From assembly GCA_963662175.1 (NCBI GenBank), contig OY759225.1:17285601-17349600 (forward strand): DNA of 64,000 bases, read 5' to 3'. Positions 35,801 to 43,019 of this stretch are shown here, in pieces (within the stretch, counting starts at the first letter, position 1; every line of letters starts with the position of its first letter). The notes under the pieces were generated by a model. The model was given only the letters and a program-made list of their open reading frames with translations. It did not search any database and was not told where the DNA came from. The DNA comes from Aradus depressus. Taxonomy: Eukaryota > Arthropoda > Insecta > Hemiptera > Aradidae. Position numbers and translations under genes: made by a program.

Positions 35801-36336
35801 TTAATGAATTGAACAAATAAAATATTGTTACATTTTAATTTTTCTACTCAAATTTCATATCTAACTTTTTTCCAAAACACACACGATGTTTACACATAAC
35901 TATGAGAGCATGAATTGGACTCACAGTTTTTTTTCGCACGCTAAATTAACTAAATGACTTTTGCCAGAATGTCCACGAAATATATTGTACTTTCGACCTT
36001 GGTTGAGATCCTTATATCAAACTAATAAATATTAGATTGCTCTAAGGTTAAAATATTATAAAATTGGGTGTAATCTCATTACAAAATATTATAACATTTA
36101 CGAATTCGGTTTTAATACGAAAAGAGTTTATATTATACAAAAAATTACGGTAATACGAAATCAGGTTGATATTTAGTTGAGAAAATGAAATTAACCTTAT
36201 CAGCAGGTATTATTGCAGTGACTGAAGCAACGGGTCTGTTCCTTGAAGATATTCTAGGACGAATTGTTTGAAGGGCAGCCAGTCTAAGGGCTTCCAAATC
36301 GTCATCATCTTCCATAATGAACGTATGTTGGACCAT
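20839..36336 (-). CDS. RS-repeat nuclear protein, 11 coding exons, ~1018 aa, family unassigned
   Basis: Gene model built from splice sites. Coding exons, 5' to 3': 36336-36196, 35213-34907, 33811-33566, 32083-31090, 29886-29348, 27705-27329, 26563-26502, 24608-24547, 23972-23901, 21404-21226, 20916-20839. Every junction has GT/AG and matching phase. The N-terminus is acidic (EDDDDLEALRLAALQTI). Next come a Ser/Lys-rich linker, an Asp/Glu-rich block (33.6-33.8 kb), a ~330-residue SPRRRS/TPRRRS repeat exon, a Ser/Thr/Asn-rich segment, and a charged coiled-coil-like region (RHRERRLQRLKERQEQLKET, then GVDLRAELSRRRAERMKG). The C-terminus is basic and Ser-rich. This composition is typical of nuclear RNA-processing or chromatin proteins, but I cannot assign an orthologue. 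The last exon is the least certain: its acceptor lacks a good pyrimidine tract. A stronger-looking acceptor just upstream would end the protein two codons later. Confidence 0.8.
21405..22130. other. Intron with (TTA/TTTA)n and small hairpins
   Basis: Begins with a TTATTATTA and ATTTATTTATTT tract. It then holds palindromic stems (ATCGTCAGATTTATC with GATAAATCTGACGAT near 21571-21617; TCTTCAGATC with GATCTGAAGA near 22025-22052). These suggest a decayed inverted-repeat element of undetermined ends. Confidence 0.45.
22165..22269 (+). mobile_element. SINE copy, 5' part, interrupted
   Basis: Carries TATCTGAGAGGTCAC, GTAACGTAAAGCGGTGATCC and ATGTCACGTACTCGCT. The rest of the same SINE resumes at 22689 with CACTCGCTAAAGACC and runs to about 22845 (CCCAGGCATGAG, CAATAACTAACT). 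Confidence 0.8.
22270..22688. mobile_element. ~420-bp insertion in a SINE with repeated TGCGGACA motifs
   Basis: Splits a SINE between two copies of ACTCGCT. The 8-mer TGCGGACA or near versions (TTGCGGACAA, TTCCGGACAA, TTGCGGACAT, TTGTGGACAA) cluster at the left. Reverse-complement versions (TGTCCGCAAA, TGTCCGCGGG, TGTCCGCATG) cluster at the right. Oppositely oriented subterminal motifs are typical of transposase-binding arrays in non-autonomous DNA transposons. The 111-codon frame inside is not protein-like. Confidence 0.6.
22689..22845 (+). mobile_element. SINE copy, 3' part, after the insertion
   Basis: Continues the SINE from 22269: GACCCCTACCCTACCTGAGT, TTTAGGACTCCCACAGTAGA, GAGCGACGAAAGAGCGCT, ending in the CAATAACTAACT tail type. 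Confidence 0.85.
22885..23212 (-). mobile_element. SINE copy, full length
   Basis: On the minus strand: GAGGGCGTCGGTAGCTCACT (A box), GGTTCGAAACCC (B box), TTTATTTTATCTGGGAAGTA, CCGTCCTTCGGATGGGACGT, GTTAAAGACCCCTGCTCTAG, AGAGTCGGGCTCATCTCCAT and AAGCCTGGGCATGAT. It lies tail-to-tail with the preceding plus copy. Confidence 0.92.
23275..23320 (+). other. Degenerate hammerhead-like motif
   Basis: CTGATGA (23278-23284), one extra base, stem GGGA/TCCC, then GAAA (23304-23307). The base after the last stem is G, not allowed at a hammerhead cleavage site, and stem I does not pair. Judged a decayed relative of the copies at 28.7 and 28.9 kb. Confidence 0.4.
24185..24530 (-). repeat. Family R copy
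   Basis: Minus-oriented blocks: GACATCCTTATAAGTTTTTG, TTCATGTCGATACATCCTCA, TTTCATCGGCAGTTATTAGG, TCATTTTTGGAATCAGGGTG, CGATTACATAACTTTCCCT. Same order as the copy at 37060-37440. Confidence 0.7.
24770..24928 (+). mobile_element. SINE copy, 5' part, interrupted by a DNA element
   Basis: Diverged head (GTATTGGTAGCGTGCTTGCC), TATGAGAGGTGAAAA, CGTCCTTCAGACGGAACATT, GCCTGTACGAT. It resumes after the insertion at 26099 with ACGATGTCAGACACTCGTTA and ends near 26225. Confidence 0.8.
24929..26098. mobile_element. 1.17-kb DNA element with CAGGGTG/CACCCTG ends and 5-bp target duplication
   Basis: Left end CAGGGTGACCTC and right end GTGGCCACCCTG form short inverted termini. ACGAT precedes the left end and follows the right end inside an otherwise continuous SINE, so the boundaries are well fixed. 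Both subterminal regions carry CCCTGACTTTtCCC-like blocks. The interior has a 198-bp direct duplication (25156-25353 and 25644-25841, differing at about two bases). No transposase is encoded; the superfamily is not assigned. Confidence 0.75.
26099..26225 (+). mobile_element. SINE copy, 3' part, after the DNA element
   Basis: ACGATGTCAGACACTCGTTA, TTAGTGAATAAACCTAGGTA and GTCCACCAGAGTGACGAAAG; the final GGTAGTAGGC portion is missing. Confidence 0.8.
26265..26452 (-). mobile_element. SINE copy, 3'-deleted
   Basis: Minus strand: GAGGGTGCGAATAGCTCAGG, GATCGCGGATTCGAAACTGC, TATCTGGGAGGTGAAAAAAA, CGTCCTTCGGATGGGACCGC, then tail sequence missing. Confidence 0.8.
26946..27284 (-). mobile_element. 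SINE copy, full length, best head
   Basis: Minus strand: GAGGGCGCCGGTAGCTCAAT, GATCGTGGGTTCGAACCCGA (B box), TTTATTTTATCTGGGAGGTA, CCGTCCTTCGGATGGGACGT, AGGTACTCGTTAAAGACCCC, TATGACCTCGTAGTTAAAGC, ending AAAACCTAACCC. It lies in the intron before the 26502-26563 exon. Confidence 0.93.
27329..27705 (-). CDS. RS gene, charged coiled-coil-like exon
   Basis: A 377-nt exon, entering in phase 1 and leaving in phase 0 (acceptor TTTTTAG/AGCC, donor GCG/GTAAGT). Glu/Lys/Arg make up most of the middle (ERRLQRLKERQEQLKET; KKKRKKLVSLLEKEEQLKEV), consistent with a long charged helix or coiled coil. It ends with VDLRAELSRRRAERMKGA, which is probably the best search query for the family. Confidence 0.85.
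28120..28308 (+). repeat. Family R fragment abutting a SINE
   Basis: Has GTTATGTAATCGGTCAAAAA, TTTCCAACGGAATTTCATG, CCCCTATGTAAGTCAACTGT and GAATATTAGCGCAAACG, then passes directly into the SINE at 28309. Confidence 0.7.
28309..28561 (+). mobile_element. SINE copy, headless
   Basis: CGAGGCCCTTAGTTTATTTT, a short deletion, CCGTCCTTCGAATGGGACGT, AGTAGAGTCGGGCTCATGTC, ending CATAAAACCTAACCT. Confidence 0.88.
28658..28695 (+). ncRNA. Hammerhead-ribozyme-like motif 1
   Basis: Core CTGATGA (28661-28667), one extra T, 4-bp stem II GAGG/CCTC capped by a GCAA (GNRA) loop, GAAA (28681-28684), short stem III AG/CT closing on CCGG, then A as cleavage-site base. Stem I is TGC (28658-28660) with GCA (28693-28695). 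This matches the minimal type I hammerhead plan described for Penelope-like retroelements, except for the additional base between core and stem II. Activity is unproven. Confidence 0.6.
28779..29018. repeat. Perfect palindrome, 118-bp arms, 4-base spacer
   Basis: Bases 28779-28896 and 28901-29018 are exact reverse complements by direct comparison, separated only by CCAG. The arms contain the hammerhead-like motif at 28919 (and hence its mirror on the other strand). It lies in the intron between RS-gene exons 31090-32083/29348-29886 and 27329-27705. Confidence 0.95.
28919..28954 (+). ncRNA. Hammerhead-ribozyme-like motif 2
   Basis: Core CTGAGGA (28922-28928), one extra T, stem II GGTA/TACC capped by a GAAA (GNRA) loop, GAAA (28942-28945), stem III AG/CT, C as cleavage-site base, stem I TGG/CCA (28919-28921 with 28952-28954). 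It has the same layout as motif 1 but different paired bases in stems I and II. Being inside the palindrome, a mirror copy exists on the minus strand in the left arm. Confidence 0.6.
29085..29297 (-). mobile_element. SINE copy, tail-truncated
   Basis: Minus strand: GAGGGCGCCGGTAGCTCAGA, GATCGCGGGTTCGAAACCTG, TATCTGAGAGGTGAAAAAAC, CCGTCCTTCGGATGGGACGT, ending in the TTAAAGACCCCTTACC block. Confidence 0.88.
29348..29886 (-). CDS. RS gene, Ser/Thr/Asn-rich exon
   Basis: 539-nt exon; acceptor TTTTCAG/GGAT, donor GAAG/GTAATA. It begins DRLTLTTKHYSNKNDRNSKT, continues with low-complexity polar sequence including SSSSSSDK, then a Lys/Arg/Glu-rich C-terminal half with SSLDPKLAARKKKFETISLV and RKRIILKE. 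Likely disordered. Confidence 0.85.
30340..30585. mobile_element. Foldback element, ~75-bp imperfect inverted arms
   Basis: Left arm (AAATAAAACAAACTTATTTT, AAAGATATTTACAAAACTAA) is mirrored on the right (TTAGTTTTGTAAATATCTTT-like text, AAAATAAGTTTGTTTTATTT). On the minus strand the left arm reads GGCC stem, GAAAGTAA, GGCC, GAAA, the 3' half of a hammerhead-like core whose CTGANGA part is missing. Related in plan to the 9.2-kb foldback. Confidence 0.7.
31090..32083 (-). CDS. RS gene, Arg/Ser-repeat exon
   Basis: 994-nt exon; acceptor TTTTTTTTGCAG/TTGT, donor GTCAG/GTGAGC. Encodes about 331 residues. After a Pro/Lys-rich lead (KVPIPKPSPMPA) come dozens of heptad/octad-like units of the form (S/T)(P)(R/K)(R/K)R(S/T), e.g. 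SPRRRSLSPRR and TPRRRSISPRR. The end is basic (RRPWPRNNRNINSVR). SPxR-rich tracts are typical substrates of SR-protein kinases and occur in speckle-localised splicing proteins. The repetitive GC-richer composition also opens two antisense frames here, which are not genes. Confidence 0.92.
32520..33175 (+). repeat. Dispersed repeats: CCCCCGACGC block and family R copy
   Basis: 32520-32760 begins TTTTCAACCCCCGACGCAAA and contains GGGTGTTATAAGTTTGAAGT and GGCATCGTAGCTCCAAAAGC. 32766-33175 is a family R copy (TGTGTGTCTGTGAACACGGT, TAATGAATTTATCGAGATG, ATCGGTCGAAGG, GGCCGATGTAATAAATGTAT). Both lie in the intron upstream of the RS-repeat exon. Confidence 0.6.
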
Positions 36337-36583
36337 CTAAAACACAGAAATTTGTCAACATAAACTCAAGAAAATATCAATGAAATAAAACAATAATAAT
36401 TCTAGTATTAGTAATATTTAAGAAAATTAATGCATTTGTACCTAGCTACGTAAATATAAACGTTTTATGTTGTAAAAGTGAATGTAAATTTAATGACCAA
36501 GACATAACTAAAAATGGAATTGAACAATTCGCATCCAGTTTTAACTTCAAGATGAGATGAGAAAATATGAATATTTCACTTAC

Positions 36584-36690
36584 GAGGTCCGAAGTTACCA
36601 CAAACGTCGAGTTTTAAGTATGATACGATAAATAATTTACAATAACAACAAACACTCCACACTGTACATAAACTCAAGAGATGGCCATTT
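36584..36690 (-). other. 5' UTR exon of the RS gene (3' end defined)
   Basis: A donor CTC/GTAAGTG lies at 36583-36582. The next acceptor (TGTTTTAG at 36338-36337) abuts the ATG of the first coding exon, so translation starts at the first base of exon 2. The transcription start is not placed; 36690 is only the edge of the YY1-like element. Confidence 0.55.
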
Positions 36691-36724
36691 TGTTCGTTCT
36701 ATCCCCTCCCCGCCCATGACGTCA
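36681..36724 (-). promoter_or_regulatory. Probable core promoter: YY1-like site and palindromic CRE
   Basis: TGACGTCA (36717-36724) is a full cAMP-response-element palindrome. On the minus strand AAAATGGCCATCTC (around 36681-36693) is a YY1-type motif close to the expected start. A CCCTCCCCGCCC patch lies between. This arrangement is common in TATA-less housekeeping promoters. Assignment to the RS gene rests on position. Confidence 0.5.
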
Positions 36725-37059
36725 CACACATACAAAGCGCAAAAAAAAAAAATGTAATAATTCTTATAATACCTTGCAACTAATAAATTGATAATTGACA
36801 AAAAAAAAGAGAATATGTTTTAAATATTATTGTTTATAGTTATCATTTTAGCATTAACGAATAATTCCTCGAATAAAAATGTAATTATTTTCTTACCTTT
36901 TTACAGCTGTATCCATGAGAACTGCATGTAGTTAAAGCATAAAAAAAAGTTCGGGGAATACGTTTTCTACTGTCTATTATAACGTCATTCCAAAAAAGTC
37001 GGTGAAATCAAAGACAATTGACCATTTGGACTAAATCAATATTTTAATTACATTTTTGA

Positions 37060-37440
37060 ATTCTCATACATTTTGCGATTTATTCATTACATCGGCATTT
37101 ATTAGGGTATTTGAGTCGAGCTCCCGTTCTCTAGTCCCCCCCTTCGACAGATTTCGTGGGAAATTAATAGGAGCCATCCTTATGAGGTTATGAACTTAAA
37201 TATACAATTTTATGTCGATACATTCATTACATCGTTTAGTAACACGGAAAATTATTAGGGGACATCATTATGAATGGTTTGAATTTAAATATATTCATAA
37301 AGCCAGAAAAGGGGAGGAAAAAAAAAAAAAAAAAAAATTTAAATATAAAATTACAATTCGATACATTCATTATATCAGCAGTTACTGAGATTTTTTAGTT
37401 AACCTACCCCTCCCCTTTTGCTGTTTCCGTTTAAAATTAG
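37060..37440 (-). repeat. Family R copy interrupted by a SINE2-like poly(A) tail
   Basis: TTCATTACATCGGCATTTAT, GAGCCATCCTTATGAGGTTA and TTTTATGTCGATACATTCAT, then CATAAAGCCAGAAAAGGGG with a 20-base A-run (37319-37338), then family R resumes (ATACATTCATTATATCAGCA). Confidence 0.65.
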
Positions 37441-37644
37441 TAGGTGTCGTCAGGGGCGTACCTGGGGGGGATACGGGATCAATCCTTCCCCGAAATTTAA
37501 AAACGATTGTCCGTTTTGTAAATAATAAAACTATTTTTGCTTGCATGGAATAATTTATTGACAAAAAACATTTTCCTACTGGAGGTCGTGTGGTGTAAAA
37601 GAAATGATTAATTAATAATAACTTATGACTTTTACTCTATTTTT

Positions 37645-37970
37645 GGGTTCGCTATAATTCAACAGTTTTGAAAAACTAAGATGACATGAGATTGCAAAAT
37701 TCACAAAATAAACTTACTCCATGCGTATTTGAATGAATGTATTCGATAAAAACATTATTGATCTTTATAAATATTTCTCATAAAGTTCTACATCTCAAAA
37801 CTGTTGGGAGCTCCTCAAACAAATCCATTCTCCTCGAGGGTGACTGACTCAATAGAACCTTCCTCTGAGAAGGTGACTGGCTACCAATGTTTATATTTCC
37901 ATCTGCATTTTCATTTTTATTTAAATCATTTTTAAACAATTAATGCCCATATTTTTAATATTACAGCAGA
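37645..37970 (+). repeat. Copy of a segment also present at the end of prosaposin intron 2
   Basis: TTCAACAGTTTTGAAAAACT, AAGATGACATGAG, ATCCTCGAG-like text, GGTGACTGGCTA and TATATTTCCATCTGCATTTT recur at 55435-56850 in the same order. The prosaposin copy carries an extra hAT element. Whether this is a repeat family or a local duplication is undecided. Confidence 0.7.
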
Positions 37971-38546
37971 TCCTGGTGAAGCTTGACCTAGGGCAGAGAT
38001 AGCAGTTCGAAAATATTTTATTTCAAGCCTAAAACAATGTGACAAGAACATTTTCCCAAAAAATCACAGATTTTAGAGACATTCATCTACAACCTGAAAC
38101 AGTTTTAAACAAGCTTGAACAATCAAAAGCTGGAAGACTTGAATTAATTTTGTAATGACCCTAAAACAATTAACTATGGTGTTTGGGCAATAGGGCTTAA
38201 GTCAGAATAAGTCTTGTGATTCAAAGGACAAGTACATTTAAATATTTTTACCAAATGTAACTGATTGTAGGAGTATTTTACTTTGTTTATATTTATAACT
38301 TTCATTGAAATAATATTTCAAGTAAGTAACATAAATGTGTTTTACCTGATTTGCATAACTTACCTTATATTTTGTTTAGCTGGAGAGGTAAACATTCATA
38401 GGAAAGAATAAATGATTAATAAAAAATTATATAATTGATCCTCTATACAATATTCATCTTTTTACATCATCATTTTATGATCCACTAAATATTTATTAAT
38501 ATTCACTAATCACAAAAATATAATAAAAACAAAAATATCATAAAAT

Positions 38547-40043
38547 TTATGGACGTTGGGGCATCGATGTATGCACTTTGTTAATATATAAAATAATAAC
38601 ATCCATAACATTGGTTCCTGTTAAGCCAGTAATTATCATTTCTTCTCCATTTTTAAATGTTTTATAAAAATTGTACGAATCGTTTTCTTGTATAAATGCG
38701 TCCACATTTAAGCGTTGACGTCTTGCTTCAGAAGGAAGACCATTGTATCCTATAGCTCCTGCTGCATCTGTAGGTCCGTCGATACCATCCGTTCCACCAG
38801 ACAGAAGAACAACATCAAACTTTGAAGTATTACTCCCAAGAGATGCATCAATTTCTGAACTAAATCTTAAAGCCAATTCCATATTTCGACCACCAATTCC
38901 ACTTCCAATCACATTAACCGTTGTTTCACCTCCAAAAAGAAAGTATATTTCTTTTATTTGTGAAGAATTACCTTTTAAAAATAATAATAATTTTTCAGCA
39001 TTTTTATTCTCAACAGATAAAATAAGAAATAATCTTTTTGTAACAGCTTCAAATTGATCAAAGCTCATTTCATTTTCTAATAATTGACAAATATATTTTG
39101 TAAAGACACACAAATGTGGGGCAATATCTTCAAGTTCACCCTGGATTGAGTCAGACATAACAAAGTTAATCTTACCTTCACTATCTAATAGTTTTCCTGC
39201 TTCAACGAGAGCTATGGTATTACTACCTATTATTTTAACAAACGATTTATCAAAAATTTCGTTTGGAATTTGAACATCTTCTGTATTTAATACTGTGATA
39301 ACACTCGAAGGTATTTTGTTTATAAGAGAAAACTTCTTTAAAACGCTGATAGCTTTTTTTTTAGTATCTTCACTTGGAACTGTAGGTCCACTGGCTATAG
39401 TTTGTAATTCATTCCCAACAACATCGGATAATATTAATGATAAAATTTGTGCTGGATAGGCAAACTGAGCTAATTTACCACCTTTAACTAGTGAAAAATT
39501 TTTACGAACACAATTTAATTCTTGTATATTACCTCCAGCACGAGCAACCAATTTTGTTACCATTACTTTTTCTCCTAGTGTCACTGGTGATATTGGACAA
39601 GCCAATAAAGCTGAACCACCCCCAGATATTAAAACAATAAGAAAGTCTGTTTCTTTCAATTCTTTAGCCAATTCAATTATGGCTTTGGCTGCTAGTTCAC
39701 AATTTTTATCAGGGATATTATCCACTGCTCCTTCAAATATTTCAAAATTTTCCATTTCATCTGGTAATTTTTGTCCATTGAGTGTTCCAACAGGTACACT
39801 CAAAATGCCACCTTTTGCTTTTGTTGGCATAATTTGTACTAATTCGGTGCACATTTCATAAACAGCTTTTCCAAAGCCAATTATATAATAATCTTTGTTT
39901 AATTCAAATTGTGAATTCAAACACAATAATTTATTACCTTCAACCGTAACGGAAGATCTAATGAGCCTTTTCGGATTGACGGTTTCGATAACATATTTAA
40001 AAATGTGTCTTAAGTGTTGCTTCATTGCTTGTTTTTCTCCCAT
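38547..40043 (-). CDS. GLYCTK: Glycerate kinase (MOFRL/GLYCTK type), copy 1, intronless
   Basis: D-glycerate kinase of the animal GLYCTK family, which phosphorylates D-glycerate (serine/fructose breakdown). 498 residues; the start is the ATG at 40043 (MGEKQAMKQH), which aligns with the start of the second copy, while the codon before it is GTG. Visible motifs: GFGKAV at about 56-61, LISGGGSALLACP at about 139-150, LILSDVVGNELQTIASGPTV, a Gly-rich GSGIGGRNMELALRFSSEI, LLSGGTDGIDGPTDAAGA, and C-terminal MIITGLTGTNVMD, in the usual family order. Length fits the roughly 500-residue family. There is no N-terminal extension, so no mitochondrial presequence is seen. The frame has no intron, unusual beside intron-rich neighbours. 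Copy 2 lies 8.7 kb upstream on the same strand. Confidence 0.95.
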   Translation of the reverse strand: MGEKQAMKQHLRHIFKYVIETVNPKRLIRSSVTVEGNKLLCLNSQFELNKDYYIIGFGKAVYEMCTELVQIMPTKAKGGILSVPVGTLNGQKLPDEMENFEIFEGAVDNIPDKNCELAAKAIIELAKELKETDFLIVLISGGGSALLACPISPVTLGEKVMVTKLVARAGGNIQELNCVRKNFSLVKGGKLAQFAYPAQILSLILSDVVGNELQTIASGPTVPSEDTKKKAISVLKKFSLINKIPSSVITVLNTEDVQIPNEIFDKSFVKIIGSNTIALVEAGKLLDSEGKINFVMSDSIQGELEDIAPHLCVFTKYICQLLENEMSFDQFEAVTKRLFLILSVENKNAEKLLLFLKGNSSQIKEIYFLFGGETTVNVIGSGIGGRNMELALRFSSEIDASLGSNTSKFDVVLLSGGTDGIDGPTDAAGAIGYNGLPSEARRQRLNVDAFIQENDSYNFYKTFKNGEEMIITGLTGTNVMDVIILYINKVHTSMPQRP

Positions 40044-40686
40044 CACTCCAATTAATTCTTTTGAAACACAGATACTTCAAATTTAATATATTTAAATATA
40101 AATAAAATAGTTTTACTTTAATAGTTACATATACATCCCTCTGATTGCTCTCATAATGTGTGAAAAATACACCATATTTATTTAAGATAAGGAAGTAATC
40201 TAGCATAAACCAACCTAACCTAATATTAAATCTGTAGTTTGCATACAATGTATTAAACATACTCAGAATGTAAATAAACTTTATCTGTCGATGTTTAATG
40301 TACTTTTACCCTTTTTGTTATTGTTTTATTATTATTTTAATATATTTTTTCTGTATATGTTTCGTCTGACATAACTAGTTCAGTGTTGCACCTGAACTGA
40401 CGTCAACCAGATTGAAAATGTGAAGGTTCGTATGGCTTAAATTAAAAGTTTGATCTGTTCTTTAGTTCGAACAATATCACGAAAAGTTCGGAACACTATC
40501 TTTAATATAGAACTTGTTCAAAAAATGTGTCTTTAATTAAAATTACATATTTTTGATGTGTAAACATTTTAGCTTGCACCCCCCTCAAAACAAAAAAACA
40601 AAATTTCATACTGTAGTAAACTTAAAAAACTTTGAGTTGATTACATTGATTCACAAAAATTGTATTCAATTATATAAGCTAGTTCA

Positions 40687-40786
40687 TATGACTCATGCCC
40701 GGGCTTTAACTACCTCATATCGCCTACAGGGAGAGATGTTTCGTCGCTCTGGTGGTCATGAACCCGGCTCTACTATGGGAGTTCAA
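40687..40786 (-). mobile_element. SINE 3'-end fragment
   Basis: ACTCATGCCCGGGCTTTAAC, CATATCGCCTAC and GAACCCGGCTCTACTATGGG: the reverse complement of the SINE tail only. Confidence 0.8.
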
Positions 40787-41045
40787 AGGTGACTTTCACA
40801 CCGGAACAACATGCGACGTAACACGTGTTGGTAACATTTGTAGGGCGGATATTACACTATAAAAGTTCTTTGACAAAGATCTTTTATAAAAGTTGGATCG
40901 AATTTTTTTTTTAATTTCTTTTATAAAATATCTTTTATGACTAAAAAATTTAATATTACACTATGTAAAATATTTTATAAATCTTAGTTTTTTGTTTCAA
41001 GACAGTACTAGTAAGTTGTTTGCAAGTGACTGTTGTGTCGCAAAA

Positions 41046-41534
41046 ATGGATGACGTTTTAATACTATTTGCCGCAGGTTTTGCGGCTGCTGCAATAGCAA
41101 TAGCTGTGGCGGAAAAAAATAAACATAAGAATGTAAAGAAACGTTTGTGGGTAAGACCTTGGGTTGCGCGGCGCGAGTTTATGAGCATCCATCAGAATTT
41201 ACTGAAAGAACTGTCCATGGAAGATACAAAAAGTTACTTCAACTATTTGAGGATGAATAAAAAAACCTTCGATTACTTGCTTCTGAAGGTGGCACCAATA
41301 ATATCTCGGAAAATGACACATTTGCGTAACACAATACCCCCTGAGGAACGACTCATGGTTACTCTGCGATTTCTTGCCATAGGGGAGAGCTACTCAAGCC
41401 TTCAATATAGTAGCACTGTTCACAACTTGAAGCGAGGCAACTATCGTACCAGTAGCGTAGAATTAGTACATGAAGCAAAATTATCGTACATGAAGCAAAA
41501 TTATCGTACTTTTCAAAATAATGACTATATTTGA
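41046..41534 (+). pseudogene. Truncated PIF/Harbinger transposase (N-terminal part)
   Basis: From MDDVLILFAAGFAAAA onward, about 110 residues match the N-terminal layout of HARBI1-like nucleases: RLWVRPWVARREF, LLKELSMEDTKSYFNYLRMN, IISRKMTHLRNTIPPEERLM, TLRFLAIGESYSSLQYS. The sequence then degenerates and includes a 21-bp direct repeat (GTACATGAAGCAAAATTATC twice, near 41468-41507). The DDE catalytic domain is absent, so it cannot be an active transposase. Confidence 0.85.
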
Positions 41535-41659
41535 TAAATAAATCTTATTAAACGTAATATCAATATTTTTGCGAATGCCTTCTAGTTAATTACTTGTAAA
41601 CTATTGCTCCGAAATTAAAATAACCTTTTTTAAATATAATTTTTTTTTTATTTTATTTT

Positions 41660-42058
41660 TTTTCCTCCCCTTTTCTGGCTTTATGAACAGCGCGCATCAG
41701 CCATCACTACACTGTCATAATGTATGAATGGGCTTCATTATTTGGAATTACATAGTTATATGACCAAGCAGAGAGCCCCCAGGCCCCAGCATGCGGCCCC
41801 GCCAAACCAGGTGACAGGGGACAGCTCATCCGGGCTACTCCCTGAGTACTGGGCACACTGGTGCTGCTTTATATTAACTTTATATTACTTCAGCGAGGCT
41901 TGTCGCTGAGGGTGTGCATGTGTGTACGGCCGTCCACACCCTCCAAGCCCGGGACTGTTACAGTCCAAAGAGCCCATCTGAGCCGCCCCAAGCCCCCAGC
42001 CGGCACACACACCCAAAGTGCCCCCCACCAGGTCACGCCATTATATAATAGGATAAGA
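41660..42058 (-). mobile_element. GC-rich ~400-bp retro-repeat with poly(A)
   Basis: On the minus strand it ends CATAAAGCCAGAAAAGGGGA followed by an A-rich run (41640-41665 on plus is T-rich), the same 3' end as the 37.26-kb fragment and like the element at 50625. The body is strikingly GC-rich (e.g. GGGGCCGCATGCTGGGGCCT) within an AT-rich window. The superfamily is uncertain; a SINE is likely. Confidence 0.6.
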
Positions 42059-42092
42059 GGCTAATTAGTTGTAATAATAATCGAAAGTGATT

Positions 42093-43019
42093 TTAAATCT
42101 TTATGTTATTATTCATCAAATATTTATATAGGTGGTCAACTAAGGTAATTTTTTTATTTGGAGAAGAGATGAGAGGAATGATATGAGTGGGAAGAGGGAG
42201 ACCATGTTGGACTATTGACTGGTAGAAAGAGTCCCTTCCGGTGGCCGTTAGAGTACATCCGAGGAGAACATGGTTAGCATCGGCGGGGGTGGCCTGGTCA
42301 CAGTCGCACTCAGCCGAGTCCACCACCCTGATCTTGTACAGGTGTGCAGGTAGACAGTTATGGTTTAGTCGTAATCGGATCAGAGTTGTCAGTATGTTCC
42401 TGGGTCTGTTCAATGCATGGAACCAAGGCTTGCTAGGGATTGTAGGCTGTATCAGATTGTAGAATTTTCCTTTGGCTAATTTGCTGTTGTCATATTCCTT
42501 TTGCCAATCCTTCATCTGAATTCTGAAAAAATGAGATTTTAAATCTGAGGGAGGAATTAGGTTAACCCTGTTTCCACCGAGGACTGCTTGCTTAGCCAAC
42601 CTATCCACCTCGTCGTTGTGTACGTTGCCACTATGTCCTCGTATCCAAACCAGATAAATGTCTTTACCAGCTCTACGGAGATCCGCTAGGATATCGTTTA
42701 TTTCACGAATCACTGGGTTCAATTGTTTATAGATATACTTTAACGATAGCAGTACGCTCTTGCTGTCAGTAAATAAAACTCCAGTATCCATATCCTTTTG
42801 TTTAAAATGCATTAGCGCCTCCCGTATTGCTAATCCTTCTGCTGTAAATATGGAACATAAAGAGGATAGTTTAGATATCTTCAAATGCTCCTCTACTAAA
42901 GCAGATGATCTTTTCTTCATATAGTAAGTATGGCCTGTGCTAGAGGTGACCAGCTGTGTAAGTCTGTTTGTTACTGGGTGTGAGGGCCTGGTCATTCTGC
43001 TGGCTAAGAATCTTCGCAT
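42093..43019 (-). pseudogene. LINE RNase H and C-terminal domain
   Basis: The frame from MRRFLASRMT carries an RNase H module: the Glu-bearing FTAEGLAIREAL, VLFTDSKSVLLSL (Asp), VWIRGHSGNVHNDEVDRLA (His and Asp). A C-terminal Cys cluster ECDCDQATPADANHVLLGC follows. The first Asp segment is not evident. It is frameshifted relative to the RT frame just upstream, so the full ORF is broken. Confidence 0.8.
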
